Below the pieces are notes generated by a model. That model was not told the origin of the DNA, searched no databases, and saw only the letters and a program-made list of their open reading frames with translations. Positions 1-8,350 of a DNA stretch of 33,582 nucleotides are shown here, piece after piece. The translations under genes and the position numbers were made by a program. Each line of letters begins with the position of its first letter. The stretch's first letter is position 1. Source of the stretch: a virus; the IMG/VR virus record IMGVR_UViG_3300030331_001121, positions 1 to 33,582 of that record, one strand, 5' to 3'.

Positions 1-1610
1 GACGGTGCACCCGCGACCGCGTACGGATACATCGGAGGAAGGTTCTCGGCGAAGATACGCGACAGTAAACGAAACTCCGTTTTCTGTGCGTAGTGCAGAC
101 GTTTGTGAATTGCAGACATGACTTTCATGCCACGTTCAATCAAAGCTACGGTCGTACCAACAGGCATCTCATTATTCATATCGCCAATCTGTTGATCGGC
201 TAACGCCACAAAACGACGACCATCCTGTACCAATCCGCCAAGCATTGTGGCCAAAGTACCAGACGGTTCTTTGTACGGTAAAGGTATGATAGCGTCTCTG
301 ATGCTCCCTCCTGGGGCGTCAATGTCCCTCCACTCTCCAGGCTGTAGTGGCTCATCATCGTTGCGTACCCGCACTCCACGGGCCTTAAAACCAGCAGGGA
401 GGTTAGCTAGAGTACCTGCATCAATCAACTGACGAAGCAAACTGGTAGCTGCTCTGCCCAGACCACCAATCATGTGAATCAAACCAAACCCATAAAAACC
501 CAAACCAGGCATGAATTTGTAATGCACGAAGAATTGAGTTTTCTTTTTAATAGGATCATCCATCCTGTAATTTCTACGAATAGACAAAATCTGGTTGGAG
601 TTCTCGTCAATCGTAACAATGTAAGGAAGCTTTATGCCTGTGGTTTCTCCTGTTGTGGGATCCTTGTCCTCAAATCCTTCTATATCCAGATCTGCATGGA
701 TTTCCAAAATCGTCAACACATCGTCGCTATAGTTCTTTGACAAACCCTCTAGCTCGTTGACTTTTTGTTTTACAGCACTGTCCTCTACTTCTTCTGATGT
801 TTTTAGATCAATATCACGGTACATCCCCGCATACTGCATCTTCTTAACTTCGTTCTCATCCATGCGTAGGACATGCGTAACCCTCGTCGCCGTCGCCAGA
901 TCCGTAGCTGAATACGGAACAACCAAGTCTTGTGAGGGAATAAACTTCGATACTGCCCTCTGCTTTGTAGGATCAAAATATACTTTCTTAAACGTTGATC
1001 CCGATAACGGTAAGTAAAACAACATCTGATCCATATCAGGATCGTATTCCTCCATGACTTCCGTAATCTGATAATTCATAAAATCTTTAATACGTGTAGC
1101 TTGATCCTCTCTTGCCGCATCTTTCAAACCCACGATATTAGTTCTAACTGGCCCACCCGACGGGAGCAGTTCCTTGTATGCTTGTGCTTGGAACTGTGTG
1201 ACGCTCTCACTTACCATCGGGTGGGTAATACCGCTTGCCCCCTCAAACGGCGTTGTCCTGTCCTCTGTCTTTATACCTAATAGGTCAAGGCCATTGACAT
1301 ATGTTTCTTCCCACTCAGATCTTGAATCGAGATCATCTTTGTATGATCCTCTCAGTTCTGAAGACAACGAACCAAGTGTTGTGTCGTCCAGAAACTCCGC
1401 AAGATTGGCATCAAACGGTATCAACTCTTCTTCCGGCATGTCATCTGCCATCATCAGAGCCTGAACTATAGCTCCACCCATTCCATCCTCTATAACTTCT
1501 GCACCACCTTCAAATTCTTCTGGTGCGTTGATAGGAATTTCTACATCTGGTAGTCCTTCTGTGTCGTCCAGATCTAAACCTGGAGTGACCATGTTAGGTG
1601 GTAATGCCAT
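1..1610 (-). CDS. Portal protein, 3' end cut by the window edge
   Basis: The minus-strand frame stays open from an ATG at 1610 to base 1, about 536 codons, with no stop, so the C-terminus lies outside the window. The product (start MALPPNMVTPGLDLDD) looks like a large podovirus (P22-type) portal, the dodecameric ring through which DNA enters and leaves the head. An acidic N-terminal segment of about 70 residues comes first. The body contains the stretches EGASGITHPMVSES (around residue 120), MLFYLPLSGSTFKKVYFDP and PGLGFYGFGLIHMIGG, and a long helix-rich part with ALADQQIGDMNNEMPVGTT. These match my recollection of portals from uncultured marine phages. The ATG overlaps the terminase TGA by one base (TGATG), so translation is probably coupled. 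An AGGG-containing ribosome site lies about 10 bases upstream. Gene order terminase then portal supports the call. Exact family membership would need a profile search. Confidence 0.85.
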   Translation of the reverse strand, partial: MALPPNMVTPGLDLDDTEGLPDVEIPINAPEEFEGGAEVIEDGMGGAIVQALMMADDMPEEELIPFDANLAEFLDDTTLGSLSSELRGSYKDDLDSRSEWEETYVNGLDLLGIKTEDRTTPFEGASGITHPMVSESVTQFQAQAYKELLPSGGPVRTNIVGLKDAAREDQATRIKDFMNYQITEVMEEYDPDMDQMLFYLPLSGSTFKKVYFDPTKQRAVSKFIPSQDLVVPYSATDLATATRVTHVLRMDENEVKKMQYAGMYRDIDLKTSEEVEDSAVKQKVNELEGLSKNYSDDVLTILEIHADLDIEGFEDKDPTTGETTGIKLPYIVTIDENSNQILSIRRNYRMDDPIKKKTQFFVHYKFMPGLGFYGFGLIHMIGGLGRAATSLLRQLIDAGTLANLPAGFKARGVRVRNDDEPLQPGEWRDIDAPGGSIRDAIIPLPYKEPSGTLATMLGGLVQDGRRFVALADQQIGDMNNEMPVGTTVALIERGMKVMSAIHKRLHYAQKTEFRLLSRIFAENLPPMYPYAVAGAP

Positions 1611-3076
1611 CAATAATACACCCTTTTACGGGGCCTCCATTCTGTTTCGTCTTCGTTCTCACCACGTAGATATATAAACCCACCCTGACGAAAACGCATC
1701 AGTGCTAATGTCATACTATCACAAAAGTCATCATGATCGCCATTAGGAAATGAAACAACTTCTTCGACCACTTCATCAGCAAATTTCTCATGCATCGGTG
1801 CCCATATCATACCAGCTTCAAATAATGGCGCAACCATGTGCATCCTTGTTATTTTATCGTTCCCCTTGCCCGGAGAAAATCCCAAAGCCGGAATACCGCG
1901 TAACCGCAACTCGTCAATGAGTGGTGTACCCGTCGCTTTCGCTTCGACCAACACCATGTCTGGCTCCCAGTATTCGTGTTCTTCATAGGCTATCTCCTTT
2001 AATTCTGGAAAATTCCACCGACCCCGCCGTGCATCCAGTAAAATGGCGTGATCTGTCCCACCTTCCTCTGGTTTGAAGATACCCCACGTCGTAATTGCAG
2101 AATAGTCGGCTGTTTGTTTCTTGGAAAACGCTGTATCGTACGCCTGAATAATGTAATCTAGTTGTGGAGTCTTCTCCTTGTCCCAATCTTGCCACCATTC
2201 CCGCTTGATTATGGCTGCTTCTGACGCTGTCGGCGTCTGTTGCCACTGTGCATTCCATTTTCCTACAGGAAGTGACGCTTTAATGGACAATAATGCGTCT
2301 TTTTCCCAAAATTCAGGCCATAATGGGTTGTCTGACGGCATAATTGCGGGAAATTCCACCACTTCCCACTGATCAGCCATCGAATCACCGCCCTGTGCCG
2401 CCATCAAACGCCCTGTCAAGTCTTTTTTACCCCATCTTGTCATAACCAAGATGATTGCACCACCCGGTTGGAGACGTTGTCGGGGTCCAGAGGTGTACCA
2501 TTCGTATGCATTGTCGAATGCACTCTCGCTCATGGCGTCTTGCTCCGAGTGTGGGTCGTCAATAATGAACAAATCCGCGCCACGACCCGTGACCGCAGCA
2601 CCCACACCCGCAGCAAAGTACTCACCACCCCTGTCTGTTTGCCATTTTCCCGCACCTTTGTTGTCTTCTTTCAAGTTTGTGTCTGGAAAAATGTCTTTAT
2701 ACGCAGGATCATCAATCAAATCCCGCACTTTTCGACCAAATCGTACCGCCAACTCCGTATTGTGCGTCGCCTGAATGATTTTCAACTTAGGATTACGGCC
2801 CAAAAACCATGCTGGCATCAAATATGACGCAAATTCCGACTTCGAATGCCGAGGTGGCATGTTAATTATCAATCGCTTGAGTTCTCCTTGTGCGACACGC
2901 TCAAGTTTCTCGGCTATAATACGGTGGTGACGACCCTCAATGAAGTTATCATAGACGTGATGAGCAAAGGGCATAAACTTTTCGGTCGCCTCTTCGCGTA
3001 TATCTAACTTTTTCTTGGCCTCAGTAAGTGCCAAGATCTCCTTCAGTGCTTCCTCTGGGAGAGCTTGGAGGTTCAT
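1610..3076 (-). CDS. terL: Terminase large subunit (packaging ATPase-nuclease)
   Basis: This is the motor that pumps DNA into the prohead and cuts it, working with the portal and small terminase. The 488 residues are close to full family length. The N-terminal ATPase shows a Walker A-like PPRHSKSE (about 74-81), a Walker B LFIIDDPHS (169-177, catalytic acids in DD) and the coupling motif VMTRW (211-215). The C-terminal RNase H-like nuclease shows YDTAFSKK with Asp 313, a second acid in VEAK (Glu 378) and HDDFCDS (about 448-454). The layout is like the Terminase_6 / phage-terminase C-terminal class (TIGR01630-like, from memory). The gene sits six bases after the preceding minus-strand gene and overlaps portal by one base. 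The small subunit is not adjacent: it lies about 8 kb away at 11065-11601, on the same strand. Confidence 0.96.
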   Translation of the reverse strand: MNLQALPEEALKEILALTEAKKKLDIREEATEKFMPFAHHVYDNFIEGRHHRIIAEKLERVAQGELKRLIINMPPRHSKSEFASYLMPAWFLGRNPKLKIIQATHNTELAVRFGRKVRDLIDDPAYKDIFPDTNLKEDNKGAGKWQTDRGGEYFAAGVGAAVTGRGADLFIIDDPHSEQDAMSESAFDNAYEWYTSGPRQRLQPGGAIILVMTRWGKKDLTGRLMAAQGGDSMADQWEVVEFPAIMPSDNPLWPEFWEKDALLSIKASLPVGKWNAQWQQTPTASEAAIIKREWWQDWDKEKTPQLDYIIQAYDTAFSKKQTADYSAITTWGIFKPEEGGTDHAILLDARRGRWNFPELKEIAYEEHEYWEPDMVLVEAKATGTPLIDELRLRGIPALGFSPGKGNDKITRMHMVAPLFEAGMIWAPMHEKFADEVVEEVVSFPNGDHDDFCDSMTLALMRFRQGGFIYLRGENEDETEWRPRKRVYY

Positions 3077-3082
3077 GATCCG

Positions 3083-4288
3083 TTAACTTGTTCTATTTAG
3101 TACAGGGGCCAAGGACCCAAGACCACCCTGCGGTATGTTTGCCTGTTGCATTGCCAATGGATTCATGTTCGCCACAACCGTTGGGTTTAGTTGACCCAAG
3201 GTCATGTTAGCAACTTGTGTATATGGAGATACCACCCCACTTGCCACTGGCATACTGCCTCCAGTAACCGGATCAGGAAACGGAGTCTTGAAAGGATCTA
3301 TAACGCACTGCTTGGTAGTCGGGTCCATCATGTATCCCTCTGGACATGGATCGTCTGGAGCTTTTACAACCTCCGTTGCGGTTGCAGTCGAACCGTCATT
3401 CGTAGATTTATATTGCGGACCCATGAATGCTTCATCTCGTCTTTCCTGAACTTCCTTCATGTACGCATCAACTTGCTCCTGGGTCATGGATAAACCATCA
3501 GGACCAAACATTCTGGTCCTTGGCTTGTACTCGTTACCCATCAAAGATCCAAAAACCCCGCCACGGGCTACGACTCCCGCAATGCCAGTTGGAGCTTCCC
3601 CTGATCCAAACGGTGTTGCGCCCACAGCATTGGACAACCGACCAATGCCATACTTAAATTTTCCAGCTTCCGCAGCCGCCGCCGCTTCTTTCGCTGTAAC
3701 ATAACCGTCGTTGTTACCAAACTCTTTATCGGCTTCCACGCCACCACGAGATCCAAAAACCTGACCAGAAATACCCGGACCACCGCCATCCTGCATATCT
3801 ATATCAGGCGGTATCCAAACATTCTGACGATTGTAATACCCATATCCCAAAGCATTTGGTTTTTTGTCACCACGCTTTTGTTTTACAGGCTTTGACGTAA
3901 TAATTTTTTCAGGCTTTGGTTTTGAGTATATATCTCTATATATTGGATCTCCAAACGGAGTGTATGATTTTATATCGTCCTTAAAAATAGGATCTCCAAA
4001 TTCTGTGAAAGAAACTGGTTTGCGTTTTGGTTTTGGTTTTGGTCTGGGCACTTTTTTAACAGTGCTTGGAGCACTTTTATTACTCGGAGAAGACTTGGCA
4101 CTTACAAGCGTCATGTCACCAAGATCATCTAAAGTTATACCCTTCTTCTTCATGTAGAATTGGGCTTCCCTAGAATCAGAAACCTTCTTGCCCTGCTGAC
4201 GTGCAATGGTTTTCGCCGTCCGCGCAGCGTAATCCTTGGTTTGTGTAGATGGATTAAACGCCATCTTTAAATCAGCAAAGAATCCCAT
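3083..4288 (-). CDS. Pro/Lys- and Gly-rich late protein of unknown function
   Basis: A 401-residue product with no catalytic motif I recognise. The first 60 residues are basic and helical (FADLKMAFNPSTQ). Residues about 75-145 are Pro/Lys-rich and contain the repeated phrase FGDPI(F/Y), seen in FTEFGDPIFKDD and YTPFGDPIYRD. A Gly-rich middle follows, then a two-Cys segment CPEGYMMDPTTKQCVIDPF near residue 315-333. The C-terminal third is Met/Asn/Pro/Gln-rich (NPLAMQQANIPQGGLG), of the kind seen in low-complexity virion proteins. The CPEGY...C phrase recurs in marine phage proteins as I remember them. The ATG at 4288 has a weak GAGG upstream. It lies between the large polyvalent-type protein and the terminase in one leftward operon, so a structural or head-associated role is inferred only. 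Confidence 0.7.
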   Translation of the reverse strand: MGFFADLKMAFNPSTQTKDYAARTAKTIARQQGKKVSDSREAQFYMKKKGITLDDLGDMTLVSAKSSPSNKSAPSTVKKVPRPKPKPKRKPVSFTEFGDPIFKDDIKSYTPFGDPIYRDIYSKPKPEKIITSKPVKQKRGDKKPNALGYGYYNRQNVWIPPDIDMQDGGGPGISGQVFGSRGGVEADKEFGNNDGYVTAKEAAAAAEAGKFKYGIGRLSNAVGATPFGSGEAPTGIAGVVARGGVFGSLMGNEYKPRTRMFGPDGLSMTQEQVDAYMKEVQERRDEAFMGPQYKSTNDGSTATATEVVKAPDDPCPEGYMMDPTTKQCVIDPFKTPFPDPVTGGSMPVASGVVSPYTQVANMTLGQLNPTVVANMNPLAMQQANIPQGGLGSLAPVLNRTS

Positions 4289-4325
4289 ATCTCGGTCCTC
4301 GTACCTTGTTTACAACTACTCTAGC

Positions 4326-7300
4326 CTATAATACCTCTTTTGCCAAGGTAACTAAGCCGCCCTTGCGAAATGCCTCTACCTTTCCAGACTTGAATACCTC
4401 ACGTAACTCATCCGTGATCTCAATACCCAGAACCTTTTGTTCAATGAGTGTTTTACCATCATCGTCAAAAGTTTCTATAATCTGCTCCGATAATCTTGGT
4501 AACTTGACATCGTTTTGTTTTTCAAGCTGCTCCATAACTTTGTCGAAAGCCTTTGGGACAAACTTACCATAATATTCTTCTTGACCCTCCATTTCTCCAA
4601 AAGTCATCTTCTTAACCATTTCCGGTGAACCTAGAGTAAAAAAATCAGAATCAGAATTTGCAGCTTGTTGTAAAGATTCTTTTATAGCCAAGGGTAAAAT
4701 TTGTTTCTGGTTAAACAAAGAACCAACGCCCATGTCGTCTACATTAATTCTTTCCGATTCATTAAGAGCATTTACAACTAACGAGTGAAGATCAGTGGCC
4801 GAGTTCAAAGAATTAATTTTAAAACTGCCATTCTTTTTGATTAGTCCCTGTTCTTGAAGTATTTCTCTAAAACCAGGCTCCATCTCATCGAGATAACTAG
4901 ATCCATCGGTGCGTCCTGTCTCTGCATCAAAAACCATGTATTTGTCTTTTATGGCTTGTACATCAGCCTGTGCTTTATCAATTTGTCTTAAACGAATATC
5001 ATAGTTTTCATCCTCATAGCGGGATCTTCTGCTGCGTATTCGATACTGATTATTTAAACCATCAAGAGTTTCAATCTTATCTTCCAAAACCCTGACCTTG
5101 TCCAGATCCTCAAGAACATCTGCAATATCAAACGGTTTGGTTTCTCCATACAGACCGACAAACTTTCCGTCAGCAAATGGATTTAACAAGTCCTCCGTAA
5201 ACTGTTCCACAGACCTTCGAAGCTTACGAGATATAGTAGCGTCCTGCGTGCCCTGACTTTGTATCTCACCTAAGTGAAAAGTTTTCTTTTTAACATTCTC
5301 CCCAGGTTTAGAAGCCATAGGAAAGTTTCCAGTTCGCATATGAACAACCAAAGGAGCTTGCATTTTTGTTTGAGCGTATTGATAGTGTTTGTTGTCCCCG
5401 GCACCCAGACTAAGAAGACTTGGGTTTTTTAAAGTTATCAGGGTCTCTTTGTAGTTTGTAGCACCCTTGGTAAAATAATCTCTATAAGAAACATCGGCAC
5501 CGTCCAATGTGCGAACAACAAATGGATCTAAACCAAATGGACTTATATCTTTTAAATTAATAGGCTGATCTCCAAATTCTGCAATCATGCTGCCCATATT
5601 CCGAGCCTCAAACTCGGCTTCTTTGATCCCGTATTTGTTTTCCAAAGTTTTCATGAGTTGATTAAGACTAGGAAACTTAGTCTGAGTCTTCATCAAATCG
5701 TCAAGGGCATCGTCCAACTTACTGCTTAACGCACTCGAACCTCCCGTTAAACTAACATCACTAGCCTCTATTTCCAAAGGTTCTCTTTGTTTAGCAGTCA
5801 AATCTATGTTTATTTGCTCTGCAAAACTTTCATATCCAGGTTGATTATAGCCACCAGCGCGGTCGATATAACGCGATTGATTATAAGCAGCCTCATCAAA
5901 TTCTGGCACGTAATCAGTATCTGGGTTCGCAGGATCATAACCTTCACCAGTAATCACCGGATCGTATTCGTCATAATACGCAGCGGCTCCCTCATAATCC
6001 CCGTATTCTTGCTCTGCACGTATGGCCCGACGGTTTTCATTCTCTCTGGCCCGACGTTTTATCTGAAGAGCTACTATACCCGCCTGGTCTCTACTCAAAC
6101 CTCTAGACTGTAAATAATCCTTGGTAAACTGCAATACATTAATAGCATTGTCTTCATAAGTATAGTTAGGAGGTATAACCGCATATTCGTAAAACGGTGT
6201 TTCGTCCCCAAGAGAATTGGTTTCAATTCTTTCCATCCACTCCCTTACAGAGTTATTCATAACTTGGTTAGTATTGGTGCCATACGTTGTGTCATTTTCA
6301 ATATTGTCAAACCTTTCCCTCAACGTGTTCACCAAGTCGTCAATTTCGGTAGCCCCCTCAAGCTGTTCGCCAGTGTAAACATCCCGACCTCGACTATCCA
6401 CATCCTGGTAACCAATAACATATCTATCGCCTACGTCTCTGATCGTTCTGAGTCTTACCGTGTCTTCATCAAGATTTGTAAAAGGTTGAACATCAACTCT
6501 CTCACCATTAATTATCATTGCCGTAGGAAAATTAGCTATGTTTTGCGTTGTAAAACTATCATAGCCGTTACCCACTATATCAACCATTTGAGTTTGTGCC
6601 TCACCATACGGCAAACTAAGCTCTTGACCGGATCTAGCATCAGTTAAATAATTCATAGAGGGTTCAGCATCAAGAAGAGCAGGGTTTATAATCCGGGGAG
6701 CCGGATCGTTCATATCCACAGGCGGCTCCATACCCATGTACGCCGCATCTATACCTACAGCGTCGGCCTCGTTTTCTCTACGAATCCTTAATTCGTCCTC
6801 GTCAACATCAGGCGGCTCATCAAAGCCAGCAAATAAATCGTCCTCGTCTAACGTATCCGGTGGACCGTCAGCCGTGGTAACAATCGGAACTAACTCACCA
6901 CGATTGTACGCCTGATCTATCTCCGATGTCGGATCACCAATGAAATCACCGTCCCCCGGATCATACACATCTCTAAATGGATCTAGTTGAGGTGAAATAT
7001 AAGTACTCGGATCATAACCCCTGTCCTCAACAATCGAATTAACCTGATCCTGGTTTAAACCAGGGTTCTCCTCAATGACTTTTTTCTTTAACTGATTCTT
7101 GGTTACCTTAGCCAAACTCTTGGTTATTATGCCAGTCCCACTAAGAGCCTCGCCAAAAATTGCTAAATCCCCGGCCCTCTGACGCTGCGCCTCCTCCGTC
7201 GATAAATCTAACTGATTATAAGGCGTATTTAACCTGTCAAAAACTCCCTCAAGCCCCTCAAGCGCAGTATCAAAAGCCCCTTTAGGATCTTCGTATATAT

Positions 7301-7556
7301 CCTTGCCAGCCTCGTAGATCCCAGTGCCAAGGGCCTTGCCTGTCTCAATAGGCTGTTCCCGAAACGCGGTCCCAAGCATCTCGCCCGTCGATTCATAGTC
7401 GTCATCAAATCGATTACCAAGAAAATAATTGTCAAGAAAACCTAGAATATTGTCAGATGCTACACGACCAAAGATACCAACATCAGTGGCTAAACCCCGC
7501 ATTCTCGGTGGTATATAATACATGGGATCATTTTTGTTATAGTATCGTTTCGCCAT
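4326..7556 (-). CDS. Large late protein with a polyvalent-protein-type domain
   Basis: The frame is open back to 7694, but the best start is the ATG at 7556 (MAKRYYNKNDPMYY), which has an AGGG ribosome site. This gives 1076 residues. The N-terminal part has amphipathic segments (LGTGIYEAGKDIYEDP, ALEGLEGVFDRL). The middle (about 150-580) is very acidic and low-complexity, with many D/E/Y/N residues. From about residue 640 to the end it looks folded. Around 720 there is KHYQYAQTKMQAPLVVHMRT, followed by FHLGEIQSQG, and near the end LPLAIKESLQQAA, EYYGKFVPKAFDKV and LGIEITDELREVF. That order resembles a domain I know from very large phage and mobile-element proteins, where HF..PN.LAH.R, F.EEIQSDW and a final I...LR occur together. 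The role is unknown; an injected or virion-associated effector is possible. It is the first gene of the leftward block after the control region. Confidence 0.75.
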   Translation of the reverse strand: MAKRYYNKNDPMYYIPPRMRGLATDVGIFGRVASDNILGFLDNYFLGNRFDDDYESTGEMLGTAFREQPIETGKALGTGIYEAGKDIYEDPKGAFDTALEGLEGVFDRLNTPYNQLDLSTEEAQRQRAGDLAIFGEALSGTGIITKSLAKVTKNQLKKKVIEENPGLNQDQVNSIVEDRGYDPSTYISPQLDPFRDVYDPGDGDFIGDPTSEIDQAYNRGELVPIVTTADGPPDTLDEDDLFAGFDEPPDVDEDELRIRRENEADAVGIDAAYMGMEPPVDMNDPAPRIINPALLDAEPSMNYLTDARSGQELSLPYGEAQTQMVDIVGNGYDSFTTQNIANFPTAMIINGERVDVQPFTNLDEDTVRLRTIRDVGDRYVIGYQDVDSRGRDVYTGEQLEGATEIDDLVNTLRERFDNIENDTTYGTNTNQVMNNSVREWMERIETNSLGDETPFYEYAVIPPNYTYEDNAINVLQFTKDYLQSRGLSRDQAGIVALQIKRRARENENRRAIRAEQEYGDYEGAAAYYDEYDPVITGEGYDPANPDTDYVPEFDEAAYNQSRYIDRAGGYNQPGYESFAEQINIDLTAKQREPLEIEASDVSLTGGSSALSSKLDDALDDLMKTQTKFPSLNQLMKTLENKYGIKEAEFEARNMGSMIAEFGDQPINLKDISPFGLDPFVVRTLDGADVSYRDYFTKGATNYKETLITLKNPSLLSLGAGDNKHYQYAQTKMQAPLVVHMRTGNFPMASKPGENVKKKTFHLGEIQSQGTQDATISRKLRRSVEQFTEDLLNPFADGKFVGLYGETKPFDIADVLEDLDKVRVLEDKIETLDGLNNQYRIRSRRSRYEDENYDIRLRQIDKAQADVQAIKDKYMVFDAETGRTDGSSYLDEMEPGFREILQEQGLIKKNGSFKINSLNSATDLHSLVVNALNESERINVDDMGVGSLFNQKQILPLAIKESLQQAANSDSDFFTLGSPEMVKKMTFGEMEGQEEYYGKFVPKAFDKVMEQLEKQNDVKLPRLSEQIIETFDDDGKTLIEQKVLGIEITDELREVFKSGKVEAFRKGGLVTLAKEVL

Positions 7557-7665
7557 ACAAAACCCTGCTTTCCAGATCACTGTACAACAAACCCAAATGA
7601 ATTTACACCCACAATTTTTCCTGGGCCATAGGGACCCGTTGTTTGCCGCACACAAGTGCAATGAA

Positions 7666-7694
7666 ATTATACCCGAATGAATTTGAAATACCAT
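7666..7694 (-). promoter_or_regulatory. Candidate late promoter, leftward
   Basis: On the minus strand a perfect TATAAT lies at 7671-7666, about 110 bases before the ATG at 7556. At a 17-base spacer the upstream hexamer is ATGGTA, a poor match to TTGACA, so an activator or phage factor would probably be needed. The transcript would have a leader of roughly 100 bases. A second weaker TATAAA lies at about 7702-7697. This is inference from consensus only. Confidence 0.3.
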
Positions 7695-7705
7695 GTTTTA
7701 TAGAC

Positions 7706-7752
7706 AGTCGACACGCAGCTACCCGTTCTACGGGGGGGTGCACATGTCGACT
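7706..7752. repeat. Inverted repeat with nested hairpin at the divergent region
   Basis: AGTCGACA at 7706-7713 is the exact reverse complement of TGTCGACT at 7745-7752. Between them CCCGT (7722-7726) pairs with ACGGG (7730-7734), and a run of seven G follows at 7732-7738. It stands just upstream of the candidate late promoter on the minus strand and is the first of a series of inverted repeats. It could be an operator or a stem-loop in either transcript. Confidence 0.6.
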
Positions 7753-7789
7753 CGCACCTTGCACCGTTGCGCCAGGGAACAGTAACCCC

Positions 7790-7822
7790 TACTTAATCGA
7801 GGCATCGAGCCACGATTAAGTA
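7790..7822. repeat. Perfect 10-bp inverted repeat
   Basis: TACTTAATCG at 7790-7799 is exactly complementary to CGATTAAGTA at 7813-7822, with a 13-base loop between. No T-run follows on either strand, so it does not look like an intrinsic terminator. An operator or an RNA hairpin is equally possible. Confidence 0.65.
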
Positions 7823-7829
7823 TCCTTGA

Positions 7830-7954
7830 TAGACGCGAAGCATTTCTTTGTGACTGCTCGCTAATGACTCAGAATAATCATGCCTTGGCTTATGTCAGCA
7901 GGGCGGCGAATGATTATTCTGAGTCAAAGCAGTCATGTTTGAAGTTCACGTCTA
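7830..7954. repeat. 125-base long hairpin with a perfect 17-bp stem
   Basis: Three nested arms are visible. The outermost, TAGACG (7830-7835), pairs with CGTCTA (7949-7954). TGACTGCT (7851-7858) pairs with AGCAGTCA (7928-7935). The inner 17-base arm at 7865-7881 is exactly complementary to 7910-7926. The loop is 28 bases (7882-7909). Short internal loops separate the arms. Neither strand has a credible gene here, because the open frames lack ribosome sites and run through the stem. It may be a structured RNA, a transcript leader, or a DNA cruciform or operator site. Confidence 0.75.
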
Positions 7955-7975
7955 CGGCGTCTGTCTTTCAATCGT

Positions 7976-8112
7976 ATACCCGATGTCTTATTCCGCGCCG
8001 GATAATTCGGAAGACGACTCCGAATCATCCTAAGAACTTCCAGCCGACCGTTGTGTATGGATTGCAGATGTTGGCCCCCCGGCTGGGTAGTTCTTGCGCG
8101 GGCATCGGGTAT
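7976..8112. ncRNA. Candidate structured RNA with a three-way junction
   Basis: Paired segments fit one branched fold. The closing stem is ATACCCGATG (7976-7985) with CATCGGGTAT (8103-8112), 10 perfect pairs, continued by CCGCGC (7993-7998) with GCGCGG (8096-8101). Inside sit two hairpins. One is 8001-8011 with 8019-8029, ten pairs and one mismatch, with a 7-base loop. The other is AAGAACT (8032-8038) with AGTTCTT (8089-8095), then CCAGCCG (8040-8046) with CGGCTGG (8080-8086), with a 33-base loop. About 40 base pairs nest without conflict. I do not recognise an RNA family. The strand cannot be fixed because a stem pairs on both strands. It might instead be part of a replication or packaging site. 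Confidence 0.6.
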
Positions 8113-8161
8113 CAAACAACAACACACATTATAACCGTGCGGGCCGACCACAGGTCTAACC

Positions 8162-8182
8162 CTGTTCAGAACAGCGTATAAA
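8162..8182 (+). promoter_or_regulatory. Palindromic operator next to a candidate early -10 box
   Basis: CTGTTCAGAACAG (8162-8174) is symmetrical around its central base, and TATAAA follows at 8177-8182. A palindrome of this size set against a -10 box is a typical repressor or activator layout. At 17 bases upstream the hexamer is GTCTAA (8154-8159), a weak -35. If used, it would give a leader of about 300 bases ahead of the first early gene at 8487. Confidence 0.35.
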
Positions 8183-8201
8183 AAATGCAAGAAAGACGGT
8201 C

Positions 8202-8266
8202 ACTCCCAGGTAATACACTGGAGTTTCGTCCGATGGGGCTTCGCACTCTTTTACATGGGACGAAAC
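8202..8266. repeat. Two adjacent stem-loops in the early leader
   Basis: ACTCCCAG (8202-8209) pairs with CTGGAGT (8218-8224), with one bulged C. GTTTCGTCC (8223-8231) pairs perfectly with GGACGAAAC (8258-8266) around a 26-base loop. The two stems share bases 8223-8224, so they cannot both be fully formed. This would allow alternative folds in a plus-strand leader RNA, though no switch is proven. Confidence 0.5.
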
Positions 8267-8298
8267 GATGGCATAGAGCTTAGCCTCGGAAACAAAGG

Positions 8299-8342
8299 AG
8301 AAGTATCGTTGCGTCAACGCATGTGGACGCTACGACACTTCT
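8299..8342. repeat. Long stem-loop in the early leader
   Basis: The arms 8299-8315 and 8326-8342 pair along 17 positions with two mismatches, around a 10-base loop (8316-8325). The core is AAGT-a-TCGT-t-GCGTC opposite GACGC-t-ACGA-c-ACTT. It lies about 145 bases before the first early ATG. Confidence 0.6.
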
Positions 8343-8350
8343 TTGCACAG

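Noticed and set aside
247-1464. Plus-strand open frames opposite the portal gene
   Set aside because: They are shadows of the long minus-strand portal frame, with no ribosome sites or plausible protein composition.
7557-7694. N-terminal extension of the large late protein to the ATG at 7694
   Set aside because: The 46 extra residues are Cys/Trp-rich, unlike the rest, and lack a ribosome site; the ATG at 7556 has one. The stretch also carries a TATAAT box.
8162-8174. LexA (SOS) box
   Set aside because: CTGT and ACAG half-sites are present but separated by 5 bases, not the 8 of the enterobacterial box, and the alphaproteobacterial GTTC-N7-GTTC form is not met.
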